Positions 31,690-45,300 of a DNA stretch of 64,000 nt are shown in pieces. Both the position numbers and the translations under genes were made by a program. The stretch is from Micromussa lordhowensis. Taxonomy: Eukaryota > Cnidaria > Anthozoa > Scleractinia > Lobophylliidae. Below the pieces are notes generated by a model. The model was not told the origin of the DNA, made no database searches, and was given only the letters and a program-made list of their open reading frames with translations. The first letter of the stretch is position 1, and every line of letters starts with the position of its first letter. The DNA lies in assembly GCA_964020085.1 (NCBI GenBank), contig OZ026604.1, positions 24,216,532 to 24,280,531 on the forward strand, given 5' to 3'.

Positions 31690-34600
31690 AACTACTGCAA
31701 AAATAAGGCCAGAAAAAACACCCTGGCGCCAATGCCATCATGTCCTAACTAGGATTTCCTTGAAGTGCCAACCTAGCAGAACATTTTGCTGCAAACCGCG
31801 CTTCTTAAAGTGCCCGTGAAGCCGAGCTATGTCAAATTTGCCAAGGGGACCCCCAGCGCAAGTTTTCTGAAATTCTGCAAAGTTGGGACCAGGGCAAACT
31901 ACTGCAAAAAGAAGGCCAGAAAAAACACCCTGGCGCCAATGCCATCATGTCTTAGCTAGGATTTCCTTAAAGTGCCAACCTAGCAGAACATTTTGCTGCA
32001 AACCGCGCTTCTTAAAGTGCCCGTGAAGCCGAGCTATGTCAAATTTGCCAAGGGGAGCCCCAGCGCGCGTTTTCTGAAATTCTGCAAAGTTGGGACCAGG
32101 GCAAACTACTGCAAAAAGAAGGCCAGAAAAAACACCCTGGCGCCAATGGCATCATGTCCTAACTAAAATTTGCTTGAAGTGCCAACCTAGCAGAACATTT
32201 TGCTGCAAACCGCGCCTCTTAAAGTGCCCGTGAAGCCGAGCTATATCAAATTTGCCAAGGGGACCCCCAGCGCGCGTTTTCTGAAATTCTGCAAAGTTGG
32301 GACCAGGGCAAACTACTGCAAAAAGAAGGCCAGAAAAAACACCCTGGTGCCAATGCCATCATGTCCTAACTAGGATTTTCTTAAAGTGCCAACCTAGTAG
32401 AACATTTTGCTGCAAACCGCGCCTCTTAAAGTGCCCGTGAAGCCGAGCTATGTCAAATTTGCCAAGGGGACCCCCAGCGCGCGTTTTCTGAAATTCTGCA
32501 AAGTTGGGACCAGGGCAAACTACTGCAAAAAGAAGGCCAGAAAAAACACCCTGGCGCCAATGCCATCATGTCCTAACTAGGATTTCCTTAAAGTGCCAAC
32601 CTAGCAGAACATTTTGCTGCAAACGGCGCCTCTTAAAGTGCCCGTGAAGCCGAGCTATGTCAAATTTGCCAAGGGGAACCCCAGCGCGCGTTTTCTGAAA
32701 TTCTGCAAAGTTGGGACCAGGGCAAACTACTGCAAAAAGAAGGCCAGAAAAACCACCCTGGCGCCAATGGCATCATCTCCTAACTAGGATTTCCTTGAAG
32801 TGCCAACCTAGCAAAACATTTTGCTGCAATTCGCGCCTCTTAAAGTGCCCGTGAAGCCGAGCTATGTCAAATTTGCCAAGGGGACCCCCAGCGCGCGTTT
32901 TCTGAAATTCTGCAAAGTTGGGACCAGGGCAAACTACTGCAAAAAGAAGGCCAGAAAAAACACCCCGTCGCCAATGCCATCATGTCTTAACTAGAATTTC
33001 CTTAAAGTGCCAACCTAGCAAAACATTTTGCTGCAAACCGCGCCTCTTAAAGTGCCCGTGAAGCCGCGCTATGTCAAATTTGCCAAGGGGACCCCCAGCG
33101 CGCGTTTTCTGAAATTCTGCAAAGTTGGGACCATGGCAAACTACTGCAAAAAAAAGGCCAGAAAAAACACCCTAGCGCCAATGTCATCATGTTTTAACTA
33201 CAATTTCCTTGAAGTGCTAACCTAGCAGAACATTTTGCTGCAAACCGCGCCTCTTAAAGTGCCCGTGAAGCCGAGCTATGTCAAATTTGCCAAGGGGACC
33301 CCCAGCGCGCGTTTTCTGGAATTCTGCAAAGTTGGGACCAGGGCAAACTACTGCAAAAATAAGGCCAGAAAAAACACCCTGGCGCCAATGCCATCATGTC
33401 CTAACTAGGATTTCCTTGAAGTGCCAACCTAGCAGAACATTTTGCTGCAAACCGCGCTTCTTAAAGTGCCCGTGAAGCCGAGCTATGTCAAATTTGCCAA
33501 GGGGACCCCCAGCGCAAGTTTTCTGAAATTCTGCAAAGTTGGGACCAGGGCAAACTACTGCAAAAAGAAGGCCAGAAAAAACACCCTGGCGCCAATGCCA
33601 TCATGTCCTAGCTAGGATTTCCTTAAAGTGCCAACCTAGCAGAACATTTTGCTGCAAACCGCGCTTCTTAAAGTGCCCGTGAAGCCGAGCTATGTCAAAT
33701 TTGCCAAGGGGAGCCCCAGCGCGCGTTTTCTGAAATTCTGCAAAGTTGGGACCAGGGCAAACTACTGCAAAAAGAAGGCCAGAAAAAACACCCTGGCGCC
33801 AATGGCATCATGTCCTAACTAAAATTTGCTTGAAGTGCCAACCTAGCAGAACATTTTGCTGCAAACCGCGCCTCTTAAAGTGCCTGTGAAGCCGAGCTAT
33901 ATCAAATTTGCCAAGGGGACCCCCAGCGCGCGTTTTCTGAAATTCTGCAAAGTTGGGACCAGGGCAAACTACTGCAAAAAGAAGGCCAGAAAAAACACCC
34001 TGGTGCCAATCCCATCATGTCTTAACTACGATTTTCTTAAAGTGCCAACCTAGTAGAACATTTTGCTGCAAACCGCGCCTCTTAAAGTGCCCGTGAAGCC
34101 GAGCTATGTCAAATTTGCCAAGGGGACCCCCAGCGCGCGTTTTCTGAAATTCTGCAAAGTTGGGACCAGGGCAAACTACTGCAAAAAGAAGGCCAGAAAA
34201 AACACCCTGGCGCCAATGCCATCATGTCCTAACTAGGATTTCCTTAAAGTGCCAACCTAGCAAAACATTTTGCTGCAAACGGCGCCTCTTAAAGTGCCCG
34301 TGAAGCCGAGCTATGTCAAGTTTGCCAAGGGGAACCCCAGCGCGCGTTTTCTGAAATTCTGCAAAGTTGGGACCAGGGCAAACTACTGCAAAAAGAAGGC
34401 CAGAAAAACCACCCCGGCGCCAATGGCATCATCTCCTAACTAAGATTTCCTTGAAGTGCCAACCTAGCAAAACATTTTGCTGCAATTCGCGCCTCTTAAA
34501 GTGCCCGTGAAGCCGAGCTATGTCAAATTTGCCAAGGGGACCCCCAGCGCGCGTTTTCTGAAATTCTGCAAAGTTGGGACCAGGGCAAACTACTGCAAAA

Positions 34601-35001
34601 AGAAGGCCAGAAAAAACACCCCGTCGCCAATGCCATCATGTCTTAACTAGAATTTCCTTGAAGTGCCAACCTAGCAAAACATTTTGCTGCAAACCGCGCC
34701 TCTTAAAGTGCCCGTGAAGCCGCGCTATGTCAAATTTGCCAAGGGGACCCCCAGCGCGCGTTTTCTGAAATTCTGCAAAGTTGGGACCAGGGCAAACTAC
34801 TGCAAAAAGAAGGCCAGAAAAAACACCCTGGCGCCAATGCCATCATGTCCTAACTAGAATTTCCTTGAAGTGCCAACCTAGCAGAACAGTTTGCTGCAAA
34901 CCGCGCCTCTTAAAGTGCCCGTGAAGCCGAGCTATGTCAAATTTGCCAAGGGGACCCCCAGCGCGCGTTTTCTGAAATTCTGCAAAGTTGGGACCAGGGC
35001 A
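31690..35001 (+). repeat. Octameric higher-order repeat, two copies of 1656 bp
   Basis: Copies run approximately 31690-33345 and 33346-35001. Markers exactly 1656 bp apart include AAAATAAGGCC (31701 and 33357), CTATATCAAAT (32241 and 33897) and AAGCCGCGCT (33061 and 34717). AGCGCAAGTTTT, GGGGAGCCCC, CCTGGTGCC, CTAGTAGAAC and GCAATTCGCG recur at about the same spacing. Copy 2 has few private changes, so the event looks recent. Confidence 0.82.
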
Positions 35002-35049
35002 AACTACTGCAAAAAGAAGGCCAGAAAAAACACCCTGGCGCCAATGCCA

Positions 35050-36291
35050 TCATGTCCTAACTAGAATTTCTTTGAAGTGCCAACCTAGCAGAACAGTTTG
35101 CTGCAAACCGCGCCTCTTAAAGTGCCCGTGAAGCCGAGCTATGTCAAATTTGCCAAGGGGACCCCCAGCGCGCGTTTTCTGAAATTCTGCAAAGTTGGGA
35201 CCAGGGCAAACTACTGCCAAGAGAAGGCCAGAAAAAACACCCTGGCGCAAATGCCATCATGTTCTAACCAAAATTTCCTTGAAGTGCCAACCTAGCAGAA
35301 CATTTTGCTGCAAACCGCGCCTCTTAAAGTGCCCGTGAAGCCGAGCTATGTCAAATTTGCCAAGGGGACCCCCAGCGCGCGTTTTCTGAAATTCTGCAAA
35401 GTTGGGACCAGGGCAAACTACTGCAAAAAGAAGGCCAGAAAAATTACCCTGGCGCCAATGCCATTATGTCTTAACTAGAATTTCCTTAAAGTGCCAACCT
35501 AGCAGAACATTTTGCTGCAAACCGGGCCTCTTAAAGTGCTCGTGAAGCCGAGCTATGTTAAATTTGCCAAGGGGACCCCCAGCGCGCGTTTTCTGAAATT
35601 CTGCAAAGTTGGGACCAGGGCAAACTACTGCAAAAAGAAGGCCAGAAAAAACACCCTGGCGCAAATGCCATCATGTCGTAACTAAAATTTCCTTAAAGTG
35701 CCAACCTAGCAGAACATTTTGCTGCAAACCGCGCCTCTTAAAGTGCCCGTGAAGCCGAGCTATATCAAATTTGCCAAGGGGACCCCCAGCGCGCGTTTTC
35801 TGAAATTCTGCAAAGTTGGGACCAGGGCAAACTACTGCCAAAAGAAGCCCAAAAAAAACACCCTGGCGCAAATGCCATCATGTTCTAACTAAAATTTCCT
35901 TGAAGTGCCAACCTAGCAGAACATTTTGCTGCAAACCGCGCCTCTTAAAGTGCCCGTGAAGCCGAGCTATGTCAAATTTGCCAAGGGGACCCCCAGCGCG
36001 CGTTTTCTGAAATTCTGCAAAGTTGGGACCAGGGCAAACTACTGCAAAAAGAAGGCCAGAAAAATTACCCTGGCGCCAATGCCATTATGTCCTAACTAGA
36101 ATTTCCTTAAAGTGCCAACCTAGCAGAACATTTTGCTGCAAACCGCGCCTCTTAAAGTGCCCGTGAAGCCGAGCTATGTTAAATTTGCCAAGGGGACCCC
36201 CAGCGCGCGTTTTCTGAAATTCTGCAAAGTTGGGACCAGGGCAAACTACTGCAAAAAGAAGGCCAAAAAAAACACCCTAGCGCCAAAGTCA
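35050..36291 (+). repeat. Trimeric higher-order repeat, two copies of 621 bp
   Basis: Markers 621 bp apart are CGCAAATGCCATCATGTTCT (about 35246 and 35867), CTACTGCCAA, and AAATTACCCTGGCGCC (35441 and 36062). A further copy of the last marker lies at 37718, so the segment was also used in a larger duplication. Edges are approximate. Confidence 0.6.
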
Positions 36292-38568
36292 TCATGTCCT
36301 TACTTCGATTTCCTTGAAGTGCTAGCCTAGCAGAACATTTTGCTGCAAACCGCGCCTCTTAAAGTGCCCGTGAAGCCGAGCTATGTCAAATTTGCCAAGG
36401 GGACCCCCAGCGCGCGTTTTCTGAAATTCTGCAAAGTTGGGACCAGGGCAAACTACTGCAAAAAGAAGGCCAGAAAAAACACCCTAGCGCCAATGTCATC
36501 ATGTCCTAACTAGAATTTCCTTGAAGTGCTAACCTAGCAGAACATTTTGCTGCAAACCGCGCCTCTTAAAGTGCCCGTGAAGCCGAGCTATGTCAAATTT
36601 GCCAAGGGGACCCCCAGCGCGCGTTTTCTGAAATTCTGCAAAGTTGGGACCAGGGCAAACTACTGCAAAAAGAAGGCCAGAAAAAACACCCTGGCGCCAA
36701 TGCCATCATGTCCTAACTAAAATTTCCTTAAAGTGCCAACCTAGCAAAACATTTTGCTGCAAACCGCGCCTCTTAAAGTGCCCGTGAAGCCGAGCTATGT
36801 CAAATTTGCCAAGGGGACCCCCAGCGCGCGTTTTCTGAAATTCTGCAAAGTTGGGACCAGGGCAAACTACTGCAAAAAGAAGGCCAGAAAAAACACCCTG
36901 GCGCCAATGCCATCATGTCCTAACTAGAATTTCCTTAAAGTGCCAACCTAGCAGAACATTTTGCTGCACACCGCGCCTCTTAAAGTGCCCGTGAAGCCGA
37001 GCTATGTCAAATTTGCCAAGGGGACTCCCAGCGTGCGTTTTCTGAAATTCTGCAAAGTTGGGACCAGGGCAAACTACTGCAAAAAGAAGGCCGGAAAAAA
37101 CACCCTGGCGCCAATGCCATCATGTCCTAACTAAAATTTCCTTGAAGTGCGAACCTAGCAAAACATTTTGCTGCAAACCGCGCCTCTTAAAGTGCCCGTG
37201 AAGCCGAGCTATGTCAAATTTGCCAAGGGGACCCCCAGCGCGCGTTTTCTGTAAATCTGCAAAGTTGGGACCAGGGCAAACTACTGCAAAACGAAGGCCA
37301 GAAAAAACACCCTGGCGCCAATGCCATCATGTCCTAACTAAAATTTCCTTAAAGTGCCAACCTAGCAGAACATTTTGCTGCAAACCGCGCCTCTTAAAGT
37401 GCCCGTGAAGCCGAGCTATGTCAAATTTGCCAAGGGGACCCCCAGCGCGCGTTTTCTGAAATTCTGCAAAGTTGGGACCAGGGCAAACTACTGCAAAAAG
37501 AAGGCCAGAAAAAACACCCTGGCGCCAATGCCATCATGTCCTAACAAGCATTTCCTTGAAGTGCCAACCTAGCAAAACATGTTGCTGCAAACCGCGCCTC
37601 TTAAAGTGAACGTGAAGCCGAGCTATGTCAAATTTGCCAAGGGGACCCCCAGCGCGCGTTTTCTGAAATTCTGCAAAGTTGAGACCAGGGCAAACTACTG
37701 CAAAAAGAAGGCCAGAAAAATTACCCTGGCGCCAATGCCATTATGTCCTAACTAGAATTTCCTTAAAGTGCCAACCTAGCAGAACATTTTGCTGCAAACC
37801 GCGCCTCTTAAAGTGCTCGAGAAGCCGAGCTATGTTAAATTTGCCAAGGGGACCCCCAGCGCGCGTTTTCTGAAATTCTGCAAAGTTGGGACCAGGGCAA
37901 ACTACTGCAAAAAGAAGGCCAGAAAAAACACCCTGGCGCAAATGCCATCATGTCGTAACTAAAATTTCCTTAAAGTGCCAACCTAGCAGAACATTTTGCT
38001 GCAAACCGCGCCTCTTAAAGTGCCCGTGAAGCCGAGCTATGTCAAATTTGCCAAGGGGACCCCCAGCGAGCGTTTTCTGAAATTCTGCAAAGTTGGGACC
38101 AGGGCAAACTACTGCAAAAAGAAGGCCAGAAAAAACACCCTAGCGCCAATGCCATCATGTCCTAACTAAAATTTCCTTAAAGTGCCAACCTAGCAGAATA
38201 TTTTGCTGCAAACCGCGCCTCTTAAAGTGCCCGTGAAGCCGAGCTATGTCAAATTTGCCAAGGGGACCCCCAGCGCGCGTTTTCTGTAAATCTGCAAAGT
38301 TGGGACCAGGGCAAACTACTGCAAAACGAAGGCCAGAAAAAACACCCTGGCGCCAATGCCATCATGTCCTAACTAAAATTTCCTTAAAGTGCCAACCTAG
38401 CAGAACATTTTGCTGCAAACCGCGCCTCTTAAAGTGCCCGTGAAGCCGAGCTATGTCAAATTAGCCAAGGGGACCCCCAGCGGGCGTTTTCTGAAATTCT
38501 GCAAAGTTGGGACCAGGGCAAACTACTGCAAAAAGAAGGCCAGAAAAAACACCCTGGCGCCAATGCCA

Positions 38569-39812
38569 TCATGTCCTAACTAAGATTTCCTTGAAGTGCC
38601 AACCTAGCAAAACATTTTGCTGCAAACCGCGCCTCTTAAAGTGCCCGTGAAGCCGAGCTATGTCAAATTTGCCAAGGGGACCCCCAGCGCGCGTTTTCTG
38701 AAATTCTGCAAAGTTGGGACCAGGGCAAACTACTGCAAAAAGAAGGCCAGAAAAAAACACCCTAGCGCCAATGTGATCATGTCCTAACTAGGATTTCCTT
38801 AAAGTGCTAACCTAGCAGAACATTTTGCTGCAAACCGCGCCTCTTAAAGTGCCCGTGAAGCCGAGCTATGTCAAATTTGCCAAGGGGACCCCCAGCGCGC
38901 GTTTTCTGAAATTCTGCAAGGTTGGGACCAGGGCAAACTACTGCAAAAAGAAGGCCAGGAAAAACACCCTGGCGCAAACGCCATCATGTCCTAACTAGAT
39001 TTTCCTTGAAGTGCCAACCTAGCAGAATATTTTGCTGCAAACCGCGCCTCTTAAAGTGCCCGTGAAGCCGAGCTATGTCAAATTTGCCAAGGGGACCCCC
39101 AGCGCGCGTTTTCTGAAATTCTGCAAAGTTGGGACCAGGGCAAACAACTGCAAAAAGAAGGCCAGAAAAAACACCCTGGCGCCAATGCCATCATGTCCTA
39201 ACTAAAATTTGCTTGAAGTGCCAACCTAGCAGAACATTTTGCTGCAAACCGCGCCTCTTAAAGTGCCCGTGAAGCCGAGCTATGTCAAATTTGCCAAGGG
39301 GACCCCCAGCGCGCGTTTTCTGAAATTCTGCAAAGTTGGGACCAGGGCAAACTACTGCAAAAAGAAGGCCAGAAAAAAACACCCTAGCGCCAATGTGATC
39401 ATGTCCTAACTAGGATTTCCTTAAAGTGCTAACCTAGCAGAACGTTTTGCTGCAAACCGCGCCTCTTAAAGTGCCCGTGAAGCCGAGCTATGTCAAATTT
39501 GCCAAGGGGACCCCCAGCGCGCGTTTTCTGAAATTCTGCAAGGTTGGGACCAGGGCAAACTACTGCAAAAAGAAGGCCAGGAAAAACACCCTGGCGCAAA
39601 CGCCATCATGTCCTAACTAGATTTTCCTTGAAGTGCCAACCTAGCAGAATATTTTGCTGCAAACCGCGCCTCTTAAAGTGCCCGTGAAGCCGAGCTATGT
39701 CAAATTTGCCAAGGGGACCCCCAGCGCGCGTTTTCTGAAATTCTGCAAAGTTGGGACCAGGGCAAACAACTGCAAAAAGAAGGCCAGAAAAAACACCCTG
39801 GCGCCAATGCCA
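38569..39812 (+). repeat. Trimeric higher-order repeat, two copies of 622 bp
   Basis: Copies 38569-39190 and 39191-39812 share CCTAGCGCCAATGTGATCAT, GCAAGGTTGGG (38918 and 39540), CAAACAACTGC and an extra A in the A-run that makes one monomer 208 bp. Confidence 0.78.
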
Positions 39813-41269
39813 TCATGTCCTAACTAAAATTTGCTTGAAGTGCCAACCTAGCAGAACATTTTGCTGCAAACCGCGCCTCTTAAAGTGCCCGTGAAGCCGA
39901 GCTATGTCAAATTTGCCAAGGGGACCCCCAGCGCGCGTTTTCTGAAATTCTGCAAAGTTGGGACCAGGGCAAACTACTGCAAAAAGAAGGCCAGAAAAAA
40001 CACCCTGGCGCCAATGCCATCATGTGTTAACTAAGATTTCCTTGAAGTGCCAACCTAGCAGAACATTTTGCTGCAATCCGCGCCTCTTAAAGTGCCCGTG
40101 AAGCCGAGCTATGTCAAATTTGCCAAGGGGACCCCCAGCGCGCGTTTTCTGAAATTCTGCAAAGTTGGGACCAGGGCAAACTACTGCAAAAAGAAGGCCA
40201 GAAAAAAACACCCTGGAGCCAATGCTATCATGTCCTAACTTTAAATTTCCTTGAAGTGCCAACCTAGCAGAACATTTTGCTGCAAACGGCGCCTCTTAAA
40301 GTGCCCGTGAAGCCGAGCTATGTCAAATTTGCCAAGGGGACCCCCAGCGCGCGTTTTCTGAAATTCTGCAAAGTTGGGACCAGGGCAAACTACTGCAAAA
40401 AGAAGGCCAGAAAAAACACTTTGTCGCCAATGCCATCATGTCCTAACTAGAATTTCCTTAAAGTGCCAACCTAGCAGAACATTTTGCTGCAAACCGCGCC
40501 TCTTAAAGTGCCCGTGAAGCCGAGCTATGTCAAATTTGCCAAGGGGACCCCCAGCGCGCGTTTTCTAAAATTCTGCAAAGTTGGGACCAGGGCAAACTAC
40601 TGCAAAAAGAAGGCCAGAAAAAACACCCTGGCGCCAATGCCATCATGTCCTAACTAGGATTTCCTTGAAATGCCAGCCTTGCAGAACATTTTGCTGCAAA
40701 CCGCGCCTCTTAAAGTGCCCGTGAAGCCGAGCTATGTCAAATTTGCCAAGGAGACCCCCAGCGCGCGTTTTCTGAAATTCTGCAAAGTTGGGACCAGGGC
40801 AAACTACTGCAAAAAGAAGGCTAGAAAAAACACCCTGGCGCCAATGCCATCATGTCTTAACTTGCATTTCCTTGCAGTGCCAACCAAGCAGAACATTTTG
40901 CTGCAAACCGCGCCTCTTAAAGTGCCCGTGAAGCCGAGCTATGTCAAATTTGCCAAGGGGACCCCCAGCGCGCGTTTTCTGAAATTCTGCAAAGTTGGGA
41001 CCAGGGCAAACTACTGCAAAAAGAAGGCCAAAAAAAAACACCCTGGCGCCAATGCCATCATGTCCTAACTAGAATTTCCTTGAAGTGCCAACCTAGCAGA
41101 ACATTTTGCTGCAAACCGCGCCTCTTAAAGTGCCCGTGAAGCCGAGCTATGTCAAATTTGCCAAGGGGACCCCCAGCGCGCGTTTTCTGAAATTCTGCAA
41201 AGTTGGGACCAGGGCAAACTACTGCAAAAAGAAGGCCAGAAAAAACACCCTGGCGCCAATGCCATCATG

Positions 41270-42097
41270 TCCTAACTTGAATGTCCTTAAAGCGCACACC
41301 TAGCAGAACATTTTGCTGCAAACCGCGCCTCTTAAAGTGCCCGTGAAGCCGAGCTATGTCAAATTTGCCAAGGGGACCCCCAGCGCGCGTTTTCTGAAAT
41401 TCTGCAAAGTTGGGACCAGGGCAAACTACTGCAAAAAGAAGGCCAGAAAAAACACCCCGGCGCCAATGCCATCATGTCCTAACTAAAATTTCCTTAAAGT
41501 GCTAACCTAGCAGAACATTTTGCTGCAAACCGCGCCTCTTAAAGTGCCCGTGAAGCCGAGCTATGTCAAATTTGCTTAGCGGACCCCCAGCGCGCGTTTT
41601 CTGAAATTCTGCAAAGTTGGGACCAGGGCAAACTACTGCAAAAAGAAGGCCAGAAAAAACACCCTGGCGCCAATGCCATCATGTCCTAACTAGAATGTCC
41701 TTAAAGCGCCAACCTAGCAGAACATTTTGCTGCAAACCGCGCCTCTTAAAGTGCCCGTGAAGCCGAGCTATGTCAAATTTGCCAAGGGGACCCCCAGCGC
41801 GCGTTTTCTGAAATTCTGCAAAGTTGGGACCAGGGCAAACTACTGCAAAAAGAAGGCCAGAAAAAACACCCCGGCGCCAATGCCATCATGTCCTAACTAA
41901 AATTTCCTTGAAGTGCTAACCTAGCAGAACATTTTGCTGCAAACCGCGCCTCTTAAAGTGCCCGTGAAGCCGAGCTATGTCAAATTTGCCAAGCGGACCC
42001 CCAGCGCGCGTTTTCTGAAATTCTGCAAAGTTGGGACCAGGGCAAACTACTGCAAAAAGAAGGCCAGAAAAAACACCCTGGCGCCAATGCCATCATG
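41270..42097 (+). repeat. Dimeric higher-order repeat, two copies of 414 bp
   Basis: Markers 414 bp apart are ATGTCCTTAAAGCGC (about 41281 and 41695), CACCCCGGCGCC, GTGCTAACC and GCGGACCCCC. Edges are approximate. Confidence 0.6.
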
Positions 42098-42300
42098 TCC
42101 TAGCTAAAATTTCCTTAAAGTGCCAACCTAGCAGAACATTTTGCTGCAAACCGCGCCTCTTAAAGTGCCCGTGAAGCCGAGCTATGTCAAATTTGCCAAG
42201 GGGACCCCCAGCGCGCGTTTTCTGAAATTCTGCAAAGTTGGGACCAGGGCAAACTACTGCAAAAAGAAGGCCAGAAAAAACACCTTGGCGCCAATGCCAT

Positions 42301-45300
42301 CATGTTTTAACTAGGATTTCCTTGAAGTGCCAACCTAGCAAAACATTTTGCTGCAATTCGCGCCTCTTAAAGTGCCCGTGAAGCCGAGCTATGTCAAATT
42401 TGCCAAGGGGACCCCCAGCGCGCGTTTTCTGAAATTCTGCAAAGTTGGGACCAGGGCAAACTACTGCAAAGAGAAGGCCTGAAAAAACACCCTGGCGCCA
42501 GTGCCATCATGTCCTCACTACAATTTCCTTCAAGTGCCAACCTAGCAGAACATTTTGCTGCAAACCGCGCCTCTTAAAGTGCCCGTGAAGCCGAGCTATG
42601 TCAAATTTGCCAAGGGGACCCCCAGCGCGCGTTTTCTGAAATTCTGCAAAGTTGGGACCAGGGCAAACTACTGCAAAAAGAAGGCCAGAAAAAACACCCT
42701 GGCGCCAATGCCATCATGTCCTAACTAGGATTTCCTTCAAGTGCCAACCTAGCAAAACATTTTGCTGCAAACCGCGCCTCTTAAAGTGCCCGTGAAGCCG
42801 AGCTATGTCAAATTTGCGAAGCGGACCCCCAGCGCGCGTTTTCTGAAATTCTGCAAAGTTGGGACCAGGGCAAACTACTGCAAAAAGAAGGCCAGAAAAA
42901 ACACCCTGGCGCCAATGCCATCATGTCCTAACTACTATTTCCTTAAAGTGCCAACCTAGCAGAACATTTTGCTGCAAACCGCGCCTCTTAAAGTGCCCGT
43001 GAAGCCGAGCTATGTCAAATTTGCCAAGGGGACCCCCAGCGCGCGTTTTCTGAAATTCTGCAAAGTTGGGACCAGGGCAAACTACTGCAAAAAGAAGGCC
43101 AGAAAAAAAACCCTGGCGCCAATGCCATCATGTCCTAACTACTATTTCCTTCAAGTGCCAACCTAGCAGAACATTTTGCTGCAAACCGCGCCTCTTAAAG
43201 TGCCCGTGAAGCCGAGCTATGTCAAATTTGCCAAGGGGACCCCCAGCGCGCGTTTTCTGAAATTCTGCAAAGTTGGGACCAGGGCAAACTACTGCAAAAA
43301 GAAGGCCAGAGAAAACACTCTGGCGCCAATGCCATCATGTCCTGACTACGATTTCCTTGAAGTGCCAACCTAGCAGAACATTTTGCTGCAAACCGCGCCT
43401 CTTAAAGTGCCCGTGAAGCCGAGCTATGTCAAATTTGCCAAGGGGACCCCCAGCGCGCGTTTTCTGAAATTCTGAAAAGTTGGGACCAGGGCAAACTACT
43501 GCAAAAAGAAGGCCAGAAAAAAAACCCTGGCGCCAATGCCATCATGTCCTAACTACTATTTCCTTCAAGTGCCAACCTAGAAGAACATTTTGCTGCAAAC
43601 CGCGCCTCTTAAAGTGCCCGTGAAGCCGAGCTATGTCAAATTTGCCAAGGGGACCCCCAGCGCGCGTTTTCTGAAATTCTGCAAAGTTGGGACCAGGGCA
43701 AACTACTGCAAAAAGAAGGCCAGAAAAAACACTCTGGCGCCAATGCCATCATGTCCTAACTACGATTTCCTTGAAGTGCCAACCTAGCAGAACATTTTGC
43801 TGCAAACCGCGCCTCTTAAAGTGCCCGTGAAGCCGAGCTATGTCAAATTTGCCAAGGGGACCCCCAGCGCGCGTTTTCTGAAATTCTGCAAAGTTGGGAC
43901 CAGGGCAAACTACTGCAAAAAGAAGGCCAGAAAAAACACTCTGGCGCCAATGCCATCATGTCCTAACTACGATTTCCTTGAAGTGCCAACCTAGCAGAAC
44001 ATTTTGCTGCAAACCGCGCCTCTTAAAGTGCCCGTGAAGCCGAGCTATGTCAAATTTGCCAAGGGGACCCCCAGCGCGCGTTTTCTGAAATTCTGCAAAG
44101 TTGGGACCAGGGCAAACTACTGCAAAGAGAAGGCCAGAAAAAACACCCTGGCGCCAATGCCATCATGTTCTAACTAGGATTTCCTTAAAGTGCCAACCTA
44201 GCAAAACATTTTGCTGCAAACCGCGCCTCTTAAAGTGCCCGTGAAGCCGAGCTATGTCAAATTTGCGAAGCGGACCCCCAGCGCGCGTTTTCTGAAATTC
44301 TGCAAAGTTGGGACCAGGGCAAACTACTGCAAAAAGAAGGCCAGAAAAAAACACCCTGGCGCCAATGCCATCATGTCCTAACTACTATTTCCTTAAAGTG
44401 CCAACCTAGCAGAACATTTTGCTGCAAACCGCGCTTCTTAAAGTGCCCGTGAAGCCGAGCTATGTCAAATTTGCCAAGGGGACCCCCAGCGCGCGTTTTC
44501 TGAAATTCTGCAAAGTTGGGACCAGGGCAAACTACTGCAAAAAGAAGGCCAGAAAAACCACCCTGGCGCCAATGCTATCATCTCCTAACTACAATTTCCT
44601 TGAAGTGCCAACCTAGCAGAACATTTTGCTGCAAACCGCGCCTCTTAAAGTGCCCGTGAAGCCGAGCTATGTCAAATTTGCCAAGCGGACCCCCAGCGCG
44701 CGTTTTCTGAAATTCTGCAAAGTTGGGACCAGGGCAAACTACTGCAAAAAGAAGGCCAGAAAAAACACCCTGGCGCCAATGCCATCATGTCCTAACTAAA
44801 ATTTCCTTAAAGTGCCAACCTAGCAAAACATTTTGCTGCAAACCGCGCCTCTTAAAGTGCCCGTGAAGCCGAGCTATGTCAAATTTGCCAAGGGGACCCC
44901 CAGCGCGCGTTTTCTGAAATTCTGCAAAGTTGGGACCAGGGCAAACTACTGCAAAAAGAAGGCCAGAAAAAACACCCTGGCGCCAATGCCATCATGTTTT
45001 AACTAGGATTTCCTTGAAGTGCCAACCTAGCAAAACATTTTGCTGCAAACCGCGCCTCTTAAAGTGCCCGTGAAGCCGAGCTATGTCAAATTTGCCAAGG
45101 GGACCCCCAGCGCGCGTTTTCTGAAATTCTGCAAAGTTGGGACCAGGGCAAACTACTGCAAAGAGAAGGCCAGAAAAAACACCCTGGCGCCAGTGCCATC
45201 ATGTCCTCACTACAATTTCCTTCAAGTGCCAACCTAGCAGAACATTTTGCTGCAAACCGCGCCTCTTAAAGTGCCCGTGAAGCCGAGCTATGTCAAATTT

